Positions 24,189 to 32,308 of a stretch of 47,442 nt of DNA are shown piece after piece (the first letter of the stretch is position 1; every line of letters begins with the position of its first letter). This DNA is from Nostoc foliaceum FACHB-393 (lineage in GTDB: Bacteria > Cyanobacteriota > Cyanobacteriia > Cyanobacteriales > Nostocaceae): the NCBI RefSeq assembly GCF_014698505.1, contig NZ_JACJTD010000054.1, positions 1 through 47,442 on the forward strand, in the 5' to 3' direction. A program made the translations under genes and the position numbers. A model generated the notes under the pieces. That model did no database searches. It saw only the letters and a list, made by a program, of their open reading frames with translations, and was not told the origin of the DNA.

Positions 24189-24644
24189 TTAACTACGACC
24201 CCAGTCGCGATCGCGCTCATAGCGACGGTAATTATCACGAATGTTGCGAAGGTTATTATCGCGGTCATAGCGACGGTTATTATCGCGGTCATAGCGGCGA
24301 TTATTATCGCGGTCATAGCGACGGTTATTATCGCGGTCATAGCGGCGATTATTATCGTGGTCATAGCGACGATTATTGTCGCGGTCATAGCGACGGTTAT
24401 TGTCGCGGTCATAGCGGCGATTATTGTCACGAATGTTGCGAAGGTCGTTCTGGCGGTCATAATCACCATTTCTGTAGTGACGACTCAGAAGCTCGTAGTT
24501 ACCATCATCGTTGCGTTGATAGCTGTTGCTATCTAACTCAGCAATATAAGACACTGGTATATTAGCATCAGCTTTTGGAGAAATAGCCAAAGCTGAAGCA
24601 GATGCTATCAAGCCGGCAAGCAAAATAGAGGTAAAGCGATTCAT
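24189..24644 (-). CDS. Secreted Tyr-Arg-Asp-Asn repeat protein
   Basis: The 151-residue protein starts at ATG 24644 (MNRFTSILLAG) and has a signal peptide with a likely cut at ADA-NIP. The mature part begins with an ordinary segment, YIAELDSNSYQRNDDGNYEL, then gives seven tandem octapeptides of the form RRYDRDNN, and ends in DRDWGRS. The repeats are strictly 24 bp at DNA level and nearly identical. The composition is highly polar, dense in both Arg and Asp, and without Cys, so it is probably an unfolded periplasmic or outer-surface protein. No function is known. It is monocistronic; the frame on the same strand shifted by one is a shadow of the repeat. Confidence 0.7.
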   Translation of the reverse strand: MNRFTSILLAGLIASASALAISPKADANIPVSYIAELDSNSYQRNDDGNYELLSRHYRNGDYDRQNDLRNIRDNNRRYDRDNNRRYDRDNNRRYDHDNNRRYDRDNNRRYDRDNNRRYDRDNNRRYDRDNNLRNIRDNYRRYERDRDWGRS

Positions 24645-25007
24645 GATGTGAGTCAAAAATTGTTGACAGTAATTTATGCAAGTCCAGTCTGTTTAGGAAG
24701 AGCAGATTCCACAAGTCTTTAGATCAATCCTATCAATGTTGAATAACTCGAAAAGTTTTCTTGGGTGCGGTGATTAAGAAAAGTTTTGTTGTCTGTGATA
24801 CTTTATAACCTTCCAGAACCCGTCAAAAGTTAAAATTAAAATGAGTCTTTGAAGTGGATGAATCCACCTTTGAACTCCGTTAATGAGTCTTTGATATTAA
24901 ATACATTGCGATCGCACCTTGACCAAAACCCACCAGCTAGTCAATGGTGTGATCTACTAACCACAGACGCACACCAATGATAATTAGTGTGCGTCTGTAG
25001 TTAGATT
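24645..25007. other. Intergenic region between the repeat protein and thrS
   Basis: About 360 bp with no gene. It includes a 12-bp stem hairpin after thrS (24963-24998) and presumably the promoter of the secreted repeat protein near 24650-24750. Confidence 0.5.
24963..24998 (-). terminator. Hairpin downstream of thrS
   Basis: A perfect 12-bp inverted repeat, ACAGACGCACAC with GTGTGCGTCTGT, around a 12-base loop, starting 10 bp after the thrS stop. No T-run follows on the minus strand, so it may act as an RNA-stabilising hairpin or an imperfect terminator. Confidence 0.6.
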
Positions 25008-26909
25008 TTAGAAAGTCTCGAACTTAGCGATCGCATCCTTGATTTTATCCACCACCTCATCTACAGGGATAACTCCCAATTCTCCAGAGGCGCGGGTACG
25101 GATACTCAAGGTGTTGGTTTCCACTTCCTTAGCTCCCACCACTGCCATCACGGGTATTTTTTCTTTCTCTGCATTGCGAATCTGTTTACCCAAGCGATCG
25201 CCACTAGTATCAACTTCTGCACGGATGCCCAACGCTCTCATCTTCGCCACCACATCTTTAGCAAAGTCTAGCTGTGTATCACCCACTGGCAGTAATCTAG
25301 CTTGCACTGGCGCTAACCACAGAGGGAAATCGCCCGCATATTCTTCAATTAAGATCCCAATTAGTCGTTCCAGTGAACCAAAAGGAGCACGGTGAATCAT
25401 CACTGGGCGTTTGCGAACACCATCTTCGGCAACATACTCTAACTCAAAGCGTTCTGGCAAATTGTAATCTACCTGCACGGTTCCTAATTGCCACTCTCGA
25501 TCTAGGGCATCACTAAAGATAAAGTCGAGTTTTGGCCCATAAAAAGCCGCTTCTCCAATTCCTTCAAAGTGTTCCATTCCCAAGGTTTCAACTGCACGGC
25601 GAATCGCACTCTCGGCTTTGTCCCAAACTTCATCTGAACCAATGTACTTATCACTAGCTGGATCGCGGAAACTGAGTCTAGCTTTAAAGTTCTTCAGTTG
25701 TAGACTATTGAACACTGACAAAATCAAATCCACCACACTGAGAAACTCACTATCTAGCTGTTCTGGGGTGACGAACAGGTGAGAATCATCCACAGTAAAA
25801 CCGCGCACCCGCGTTAAACCGCCCAATTCTCCTGATTGTTCATAGCGGTAAACAGTGCCAAATTCTGCAAATCGCAAAGGTAGTTCCCGATAGGAGCGTA
25901 ACTCACTCTTATATAATTGGATGTGAAAAGGGCAATTCATCGGCTTCATAACAAAGCCTTGTTCATTGACCGCGGACTCCTCATCATCCGCCATTAGAGG
26001 GAACATATCTTCTTTATATTTCTGCCAATGTCCAGAGGTTTTAAATAAATCTACTCTGGCAATGTGAGGTGTTACTACAGGTAAATAACCCCGTTTTAGC
26101 TGTTCCTGCTTAAGGAAATCTTCTAAAGTACTCCTTAACAGAGTGCCTTTGGGTGTCCACAAAGGTAAACCCGGCCCCACTTGGTCAGAAAATATAAATA
26201 ATCCCAGTTCCTTACCCAGTTTCCGGTGATCTCGGCGCAGTGCTTCTTCTTTGCGTCGCTTATATTCAGCGAGTTGTTCTGGACTTTCCCAAGCGGTGGC
26301 GTAGATGCGTTGTAATTGGGCTTTGGTTTCATCCCCACGCCAATAAGCACCAGCAACGCTTTCTAGTTCAATTGCCTTCGGGTTTAATTCACCGGTGTTT
26401 TCCAGATGAGGCCCCGCACACAAATCCCACCATTCATTCCCCAGGTGGTAAATCGTGATTGGTTCCTGTTTGATATCTGCTAGGATTTCTAGCTTGTAAG
26501 GTTCGTTAATTCCTTGAATCCGGCGTTCGGCTTCTTCGCGGCTGACTTCTTCCCGAATTACTGCCAGTTTGCGATTGATAATCTTAGCCATCTCTTTCTT
26601 GATGACTTTGAGATCATTTTCGCTAAATGGTTCTGGATTGTCGAAGTCGTAGTAAAAACCGTTTTCAATCCAAGGGCCGATTGTAACTTGCGCCTTGGGA
26701 AACAGCTTCTGTACTGCCATTGCCATTACATGGGAAGCAGTGTGGCGAATCTTTTTTAAGTTGTCTGATTCGCTAGTACGCGGTAAATAAATTTTTTCAA
26801 CTTGTTCTGACTGTTGTGACTGATTTGATGAATTTAGCGACATTGGCTGCTGAACCATTGGCGAAGTGATTACAAAAGGTGATTTATCTGAATCTGTAGG
26901 CTTATTCAA
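25008..26909 (-). CDS. thrS: Threonyl-tRNA synthetase without TGS domain
   Basis: The frame has 633 residues. The editing domain is present: HTASH near residue 57 and CAGPH are the zinc/hydrolysis residues that clear Ser-tRNA(Thr). The class II catalytic core follows, with MKPMNCPFH (zinc Cys), RYEQSGELGGLTRVRGFTVD (motif 2), DDSHLF and MIHRAPFGSLERL (motif 3 and zinc His). The anticodon domain ends the protein (GDRLGKQIRNAEKEKIPVMA). The N-terminal TGS domain of most bacterial ThrRS is missing: a 40-residue Ser/Gln-rich leader precedes the editing domain. Starts at 26858 or 26843 are also possible. Anabaena is known to carry two ThrRS genes; which one this corresponds to is not clear from sequence. 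Confidence 0.92.
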   Translation of the reverse strand: MNKPTDSDKSPFVITSPMVQQPMSLNSSNQSQQSEQVEKIYLPRTSESDNLKKIRHTASHVMAMAVQKLFPKAQVTIGPWIENGFYYDFDNPEPFSENDLKVIKKEMAKIINRKLAVIREEVSREEAERRIQGINEPYKLEILADIKQEPITIYHLGNEWWDLCAGPHLENTGELNPKAIELESVAGAYWRGDETKAQLQRIYATAWESPEQLAEYKRRKEEALRRDHRKLGKELGLFIFSDQVGPGLPLWTPKGTLLRSTLEDFLKQEQLKRGYLPVVTPHIARVDLFKTSGHWQKYKEDMFPLMADDEESAVNEQGFVMKPMNCPFHIQLYKSELRSYRELPLRFAEFGTVYRYEQSGELGGLTRVRGFTVDDSHLFVTPEQLDSEFLSVVDLILSVFNSLQLKNFKARLSFRDPASDKYIGSDEVWDKAESAIRRAVETLGMEHFEGIGEAAFYGPKLDFIFSDALDREWQLGTVQVDYNLPERFELEYVAEDGVRKRPVMIHRAPFGSLERLIGILIEEYAGDFPLWLAPVQARLLPVGDTQLDFAKDVVAKMRALGIRAEVDTSGDRLGKQIRNAEKEKIPVMAVVGAKEVETNTLSIRTRASGELGVIPVDEVVDKIKDAIAKFETF

Positions 26910-27283
26910 CTATAACGACTTTGATTTTTGCCAGATCAGCTTTATCTTCCAACTACTGACTTCATTTGTGATAGGGGATAAAGATAAATTTTTGATCGGT
27001 TCGGTGAATATCAAATTCAGGATTCCACGCGTAGGCGTAGCCCGTCGTAGACATCGCTAAATTAACTTATGAATTGCAGCTCGGTGTCAGCTAACTCCCG
27101 ATATGATATGTAGACACCTATCCAAAGGAACTGTACAAACCCATGAGCAAGACTATATAATGAATTCTGTGTTCTTTGTTACATATTTTCATATCCTCGG
27201 AATTATGAGAGAAATAATAAAAATGTTAAGAAACGTAAATAACGTTAATATTAGTAAGAAAGTTTGAAATATTCTTCTCATTT
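26910..27283. other. Divergent intergenic region upstream of thrS
   Basis: About 374 bp between divergent thrS and the DUF2605 gene. It holds dispersed repeat copy 3 (27029-27057). No gene or clear operator is seen. Confidence 0.5.
27029..27057 (-). repeat. Dispersed intergenic repeat, copy 3
   Basis: A 29-bp copy whose complement is identical, base for base, to the copy at 29106-29134, about 2 kb away in the opposite orientation. Confidence 0.8.
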
Positions 27284-27601
27284 ATGTCAGACTCGAATTT
27301 ACCAGGGACTGATTTGCTGAAAACGGTTTTAGAACCCCTGCTGGAAGATTTTCAGCATTGGTTTATGCGATCGCGCCATTTACTCGAAACCGAGCAACTA
27401 TCATTTATGAGTCACCAAGAGCAATCTGACTTGCTCTTGCGGGTTAAGCAAGCACAGGATGAACTAAATACGGCGAAGATGCTGTTTACTGCTACTGATA
27501 AACAAGTCGGAATTGATATGGCAACGTTAATGCCTTGGCATCAATTAGTAACAGAATGCTGGAATGTCGCAATGCGCTTTCGTCAAGCGCGTGAAGTCTA
27601 A
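27284..27601 (+). CDS. DUF2605 protein
   Basis: A 105-residue, soluble, mostly helical protein restricted to cyanobacteria. The family pattern is seen in LLKTVLEPLLEDFQHWFMRS, then a KQAQDELNTAKMLFTATDKQ helix, and MPWHQLVTECWNVAMRFRQA at the end. No catalytic motif or signal peptide is present. A DUF2973 gene follows 330 bp downstream on the same strand; these two families tend to be neighbours in cyanobacteria, which suggests a shared but unknown role. The start ATG follows an AT-rich leader without an obvious ribosome site. Confidence 0.8.
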   Translation: MSDSNLPGTDLLKTVLEPLLEDFQHWFMRSRHLLETEQLSFMSHQEQSDLLLRVKQAQDELNTAKMLFTATDKQVGIDMATLMPWHQLVTECWNVAMRFRQAREV

Positions 27602-27931
27602 GCAACAGATAGAAGCATCTGCTAAATTTTGGCAGACTACTTAGCGATCTCTAACGACAAGCCCCTTTGCGTCTACACAAGACGGTCAATCAGCCGTCAA
27701 AGAAATAGTAAAAAACTCTTAACACTTTCTTAACATTATTTGGATTAACAAGATAATGTATCCTATGCTACCGTAAGTGAAATGACGGTTGACAAATAGC
27801 CCCATATAAATGTAAACGCACTCTTTGTGCGTCAAATGCTCGTCTTAACTGTGAGTTACAGTGTCGGCGAAGCAAAGCGTTAGAAAAATCAAAATAAAGT
27901 TTTAAAAATTGCTGTTCTGGAGGAAAATCCA
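27602..27931. other. Spacer between the DUF2605 and DUF2973 genes
   Basis: About 330 bp without a gene. It contains small hairpins (GACGG/CCGTC near 27685 and ACGCAC/GTGCGT near 27820), and a strong GGAGGAAAA ribosome site just before the next start. The spacing and AT-rich centre suggest a separate promoter for the DUF2973 gene. Confidence 0.5.
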
Positions 27932-28261
27932 ATGTTACACCTGCTTTACATTCTTGCTTTTACAATCCTTGCATTTATAGCTGTTGGCAACTTAATTCGT
28001 AACCTGATCATGTTCAGTTTTGATCGGGAGCGAACTTACCCGACGAATTCCTCGCCAATGAATAATCAAGGCAACTATGGTTATTATTCATCAAAAAAAC
28101 AGTTTGTACCCCATCCAGAGTTATTAGATAGCGCGGGTAACTTAATTAAAGAGCCACTTTTGGTAATGCGTTCGATTAACGTTGAAGATGCGCGTCAACA
28201 TCTCGATGCACTTTACGAAGCATCCCCAGGACATAAAAGAGAAAATTCTGATGAAGTATAA
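27932..28261 (+). CDS. DUF2973 small membrane protein
   Basis: The 109-residue protein starts with a membrane helix (MLHLLYILAFTILAFIAVGN) and has the family block LIRNLIMFSFDRERTY. A soluble tail follows with a conserved-looking FVPHPELLDSAGNLIKEPLL and VEDARQHLDALYEASP. This is DUF2973, a cyanobacterial family of unknown role. A GGAGGAAAA ribosome site lies 8 bp upstream of the ATG. Predicted topology is one N-terminal anchor with a cytoplasmic tail. The neighbouring DUF2605 gene supports a joint function. Confidence 0.8.
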   Translation: MLHLLYILAFTILAFIAVGNLIRNLIMFSFDRERTYPTNSSPMNNQGNYGYYSSKKQFVPHPELLDSAGNLIKEPLLVMRSINVEDARQHLDALYEASPGHKRENSDEV

Positions 28262-28658
28262 GAGTTAGAAGTTAGAAGTTTGGGTGTAAACTATTGTTGT
28301 TTTTACATCCTTAACCCTTCCCCTAGCAAAATTCTATTCCCATCCTTTGAATTTGAGGCGATCGCGTCGGTAAGCTGGTAAGTTAACCTTGTGTTGTCCA
28401 CTTTGCACAGGTTGAGGCTGAAAGGACTTAGTGTGGGTGATGAGATAATTAGTGAAGCACTCAGCGAAGCTACTAGGGAAACGCAGGAACAGTTAGTAAC
28501 GGCAGTATTCCTTTGTCATGAGAACTTGAGTTATTTGCTTGTGTTCGAGGTTAGTAACATAGAATAACCTGTAATCTATTATTGAAAAGTGCATTGACCA
28601 GATTTGAGTTCATAGTAGATGGGCCACCAGTATCACAACAGGCTCGTAAGCGCAGTAA
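28262..28658. other. Decayed or non-coding region before the AHJR remnant
   Basis: A short hairpin near 28280-28310 may end the DUF2973 transcript. From 28594 a TTG frame gives TRFEFIVDGPPVSQQARKRS, which resembles the N-terminus of RusA-like proteins but breaks off. The rest shows no gene. Confidence 0.4.
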
Positions 28659-29042
28659 GGGCAATCGGCTTCAAGATACGAAGTTTTTTTTCATCCAAAT
28701 CCAGAAGACTTACCTGACTTTCTTAATCACTATCGCCCCGACATGATAGTACGTCGGGGAGAAGAAAATGTAGTGATTGAAGTCAAGTCACGCTCCTCAG
28801 TTAACTCTTCTTCTAATCAATATTTAGAAAGATTTGATCCACTCTACTTAGTGAAGCAATTAGCAACTGAAGGTGTAATTTCAAAATCTGAGTATCAGTT
28901 ACTAATGAATTCACTCGCATTACGTAATTCTATTGCTCATGGCTTCAAAACTACACAAATTACGCAAAATACTGTTTGTGAATTGATCGAGCTTACAGAG
29001 CAGCTGTTGAAAACTCTACACACTGGCAATGAAGCAAGCTAA
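28659..29042 (+). pseudogene. Remnant of an AHJR-type restriction-like nuclease with HEPN-like tail
   Basis: In frame from 28659 the sequence reads RYEVFFHPNPEDLPDFLNHY then RPDMIVRRGEENVVIEVKSR, the D...ExK core of REase_AHJR-like proteins. It then jumps from SSNQYLE to RFDPLYLVKQLATEGVISKS and LRNSIAHGF, the C-terminal helical part with an RNxxAH motif. About 75 residues usually separate these parts, so an internal deletion is likely. The N-terminal helix is missing: an in-frame stop lies at 28656. An ATG at 28743 could still give 99 residues, but that product lacks the Asp of the active site. Just upstream lies a broken RusA-like start. Confidence 0.65.
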
Positions 29043-29105
29043 CACTGCTTTGCTTGGAGTAGATGGTAGGAAACACTGGTACTGAATTTCAGGTCATGGT
29101 ACTGA

Positions 29106-29134
29106 GCGATGTCTACGACGGGCTACGCCTACGC
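29106..29134 (+). repeat. Dispersed intergenic repeat, copy 4
   Basis: Complete 29-bp form, starting GCGATGTCTACGACGGGC. It lies between the AHJR remnant and the end of the glucosidase gene. Confidence 0.85.
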
Positions 29135-29190
29135 ACCAAGCATAAAATAGGGAGTGATGAATTACTTACTCCCTACTCCCTACTATCTTT

Positions 29191-31482
29191 CTATGCTTCG
29201 ATAACTACGCGTAAATTACCGCGTTTTTTTGCAACGCGACAAGCAGTCGTAGTACCAGAGCGTTCGAATTCCAAATCGAGGATGGTGGGGCCAACTCGCA
29301 AATTATGAAATGAAAGACGATTAATCGATTCTGGCAAAGCGGGGTCGATTATTCGCAAGCAGTTATTCTGAGCATCAGGCACCAAGTTAACCATCATTTG
29401 CAGTAGTTGGAAAATACTACCAGTAGCCCAAGCTTGGGGAGTGCAGGCAACTGGATACTGCACAGGAGCATTATCACCGTTCCGTTCGTAGCCGCAGAAA
29501 AGTTCTGGAGGACGTTGGTAAGGCTGCTGTTCAGTCATGTCGAATAAACCTTGGAAAAGTTCCAAGGCTTGATCGATAAGACCGAGCGATCGCAATCCCA
29601 TTGCAATCAGAGCGTTATCATGAGGCCAAACCGAACCAATGTGATACCCCATCGGATTGTAAGCGGGTGACAAACTACTCAGGGTGCGAATGCCCCAACC
29701 ATTAAACATATCTGGTGCTCGCAACCGTTCTGCTACACTATAGGCTCTTTCGTGTGTAAAAAGACCCAAATGCAAACAATGACCGGGATTTGAGGTAATA
29801 CTATCTACTGCCTTGCCATCTCCATCCAAAGCCAAAGCGCAGAAATCATGGTCTTCCACCCAAAAATCTCGATTAAAACGAAACTTAAGATTTCTGGCCT
29901 CTTCTTGCCAACGATCTGCCAAATCAAGACGCTTCTTCATCCTAGCTATTTCTGCTAGACGCATTTTTGCAGCATAGACATAAGCTTGCACTTCACAAAG
30001 GGCAATTGGGCCGTTGGCTAATTCTCCCTTATGGTCTACGATACAGTCACCAGAATCTTTCCAACCTTGGTTAGCAAGACCACGTTTGGATTTAAGGAAG
30101 TAGCTGAGATAGCCGGTTTCTTTCGTATTGCGATCGATCCAGTCCATTGCTGCTAGAGCATTCGGCCAAAGTTGCTCTAGAAGTTCTTGATCGTGAGTCC
30201 AAGCATAATGTTCGGCATACAGCATCAGCCATAAAGGAGTGGCATCAACTGTACCGTAATAAGGCGTATGGGGAATTTCTTGACAACGAGCCATTTCTCC
30301 CAAACGTAACTCGTGCAAAATCTTACCCGGTTCTTCCTCGCGCCATTCATCGTCGATTTTACCTTGATATGTCGCCAGTAATATCAGCGTTTCTTTGGCG
30401 ATTTGTGAGTTTAACATCAGGGTTTGGGAAGCTGTAATCAACGAATCTCGCCCAAAGAGTGTAGAAAACCACGGCACTCCAGCCGAAACAGTCTTATACT
30501 TCCCAAAAGACTGGCGCAACAAATACATATCTTGCTCGGCCCGCTCAATCACACGATTGAAAATGCTCTTATCTGAGCTAATGCGTGTAATTTGTTGTAC
30601 CCAGTGTTGCTCCTCCATCAACTCAGCAGCTTTCGCCTGTCCTAAAGTGAAGGCGGCGCTCACGGTTGAACTGGACTGGTTATTTTTCAACATGCTCACC
30701 CGATAACCCAGCTTTTGAGTTTCGTGGGAAGCCAACTCTAGCTGCCAAACCGCAGTGTAACCCTTGAAATAGTTTGGTTGACGATGCTGGAATAGAAGAC
30801 GGGATTCCATTACCGAGCCATCCAGACCTTGATAGGCGAGTGTTAAAGATTCTTCCCTAAAACTTGGTGGCTCTTTAGCTATAGGCGAAAGACCATCGAC
30901 CAGAGAAACTGTTCCTTCTTCAGTCGTAGGTTCTACTAGACGTAAGAGCCTACCTCGTTTTTCTCTGTCATAACCCCGGACTTCAAATAAATCAACAAAA
31001 TCTGCATCAAAGCTGATGCTTAGTTCAAAATTGACAGTTGTTGTGCTGTAATTAGATACTTCTATTTCTTCAAATAGTGCCCCATTCAGCACCATTTCCC
31101 GGCGAATGCCTACAGTGTCTGCTTTCAGGCGTTCGTCGATTCTGGGGTTGGTACACAAAACTGAAAGTGAAAACCCTTTTTCAGCAGTACTACTGAGGAG
31201 TACAGGCGATCGCCCTTCAATTTGCAACTCCAAGCGATTGAGAAATCTCGTATCACAACAAAACAATCCCATGCTAGGATTACCATCGTTGAGGGAACAT
31301 CCAGAAATATTCCCGATAGTATCCGTCACAAAAAATAAATCATCATCCTTAACCGTCAGTGTCGGTTGTGGTCTTTCACTCACAACACAAGGCCACTCCG
31401 GGATAGGTAATTGTTCGGCAGGAATAAAAGTTTTTCCATCCAGGAAAATTTTTTCCGGGGTCATTAGCGTATCCGGTGTCAT
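29191..31482 (-). CDS. Amylo-alpha-1,6-glucosidase-like (GDE family) protein
   Basis: The 763-residue form starts at ATG 31482 (MTPDTLMTPEKIFLDG). The first 300 residues match the bacterial/archaeal GDE N-terminal domain: LFCCDTRFLNRLELQIEGR and LSISFDADFVDLFEVRGYDR are typical. The second half is an (alpha/alpha)6 barrel of the GH15/GH63-like debranching class, with WFSTLFGRDSLITASQTLML, LRLGEMARCQEIPHTPYYGT, ATPLWLMLYAEHYAW, GLANQGWKDSGDCIV and GYHIGSVWPHDNALIAMG. Such enzymes act on glycogen-type or oligosaccharide alpha-1,6 links; the exact substrate is unknown. The open frame extends to 31626, but those extra 48 codons look non-family. Confidence 0.85.
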   Translation of the reverse strand: MTPDTLMTPEKIFLDGKTFIPAEQLPIPEWPCVVSERPQPTLTVKDDDLFFVTDTIGNISGCSLNDGNPSMGLFCCDTRFLNRLELQIEGRSPVLLSSTAEKGFSLSVLCTNPRIDERLKADTVGIRREMVLNGALFEEIEVSNYSTTTVNFELSISFDADFVDLFEVRGYDREKRGRLLRLVEPTTEEGTVSLVDGLSPIAKEPPSFREESLTLAYQGLDGSVMESRLLFQHRQPNYFKGYTAVWQLELASHETQKLGYRVSMLKNNQSSSTVSAAFTLGQAKAAELMEEQHWVQQITRISSDKSIFNRVIERAEQDMYLLRQSFGKYKTVSAGVPWFSTLFGRDSLITASQTLMLNSQIAKETLILLATYQGKIDDEWREEEPGKILHELRLGEMARCQEIPHTPYYGTVDATPLWLMLYAEHYAWTHDQELLEQLWPNALAAMDWIDRNTKETGYLSYFLKSKRGLANQGWKDSGDCIVDHKGELANGPIALCEVQAYVYAAKMRLAEIARMKKRLDLADRWQEEARNLKFRFNRDFWVEDHDFCALALDGDGKAVDSITSNPGHCLHLGLFTHERAYSVAERLRAPDMFNGWGIRTLSSLSPAYNPMGYHIGSVWPHDNALIAMGLRSLGLIDQALELFQGLFDMTEQQPYQRPPELFCGYERNGDNAPVQYPVACTPQAWATGSIFQLLQMMVNLVPDAQNNCLRIIDPALPESINRLSFHNLRVGPTILDLEFERSGTTTACRVAKKRGNLRVVIEA

Positions 31483-32308
31483 TAGCCAAAGTTCCGTGTA
31501 CAGGTCTATATTTTTGTGGTCTTCTGAGTAGAGGTTGCTGACCCTCACAACTTTCAAAAAAAAGACGCTTTCTAAAACTTGCTTGAGCCATTGGAGCCAT
31601 ACTGCTGACAAATTAGCAGCGCTCAAACCTGTATAAGCAGATAATTATAAACTTATATTTTATAACTCTAAAGTCAAGGCTGAAAACTGAGGATTTTTAG
31701 AAAATTTATTAGTCATTAAACTTTCATAAGACACAAGGCACATATAATACTCAGCAATAAAGCGGAATTCATTGCTTTTGTTGAACATAGACAGCATTTT
31801 TTCTCTACCATTATACGATTTTGTCTTAAATAGCTATGGAATTTGATTAGACTAATTTATGGTAATTAATTAATTGATTAAATTATGTGAATGTAGCAGT
31901 AATAGTTTTTGGATAAGAAAATTTATTTAGTCGGCATAAATCAACGTGTCTACGACTGGCTACGCCAACGCGTGAAATATCAAGAATCAGTGGTTATTAG
32001 TGAATATAGCAGTTAAAACAATACAACAATTAGTTATTTGGTACTTAGTGCTGAAATATTTTAGTTGTGGAAGCATATTTCAAAGTTGGTCGAGAATGTA
32101 TATTGGGCGTAGTAGGTTGTCAATCAACAAATCAAGTTGTACGCACTCCTCCTAATTGGTAACAAAGTGTTGCGCCTGCTTTGGCAGAAAGTGCTTTTTA
32201 GCGTTCTTTACATATTGCAACTCTCTATTTAACTTGAGAGTCCCTTGGAATTTGTACAATGCAGCTGTGACGTGGATCTTGTCGAGGTTGAGCGTTTAAC
32301 AATAATTC
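31483..32308. other. Long divergent intergenic region
   Basis: About 825 bp between the glucosidase and the DICT kinase gene. It is AT-rich, with dispersed repeat copy 5 (31944-31973). Codons 31483-31626 stay open in the glucosidase frame. No RNA gene was recognised. Confidence 0.5.
31944..31973 (+). repeat. Dispersed intergenic repeat, copy 5
   Basis: Diverged copy reading GTGTCTACGACTGGCTACGC, followed by CAACGCGT. Confidence 0.7.

Noticed and set aside
24125..24469. Ala/Thr/Met/Ile-rich frame in the same region as the RRYDRDNN repeat gene
   Set aside because: It is a frame-shifted reading of the same 24-bp repeats; the frame with a signal peptide is the credible one.
28433..28567. GTG-started 44-residue frame before the AHJR remnant
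   Set aside because: No recognised family and no ribosome site; could be debris of a lost gene but cannot be supported.
29063..29308. 81-codon frame spanning dispersed repeat copy 4
   Set aside because: It crosses a repeat and then reads antisense to the end of the glucosidase gene.
32060..32161. Short frame containing VVGCQSTNQVVRTPPNW, lipoprotein-like
   Set aside because: It lacks a signal peptide start and stops at once; probably chance or an unrecognisable remnant.
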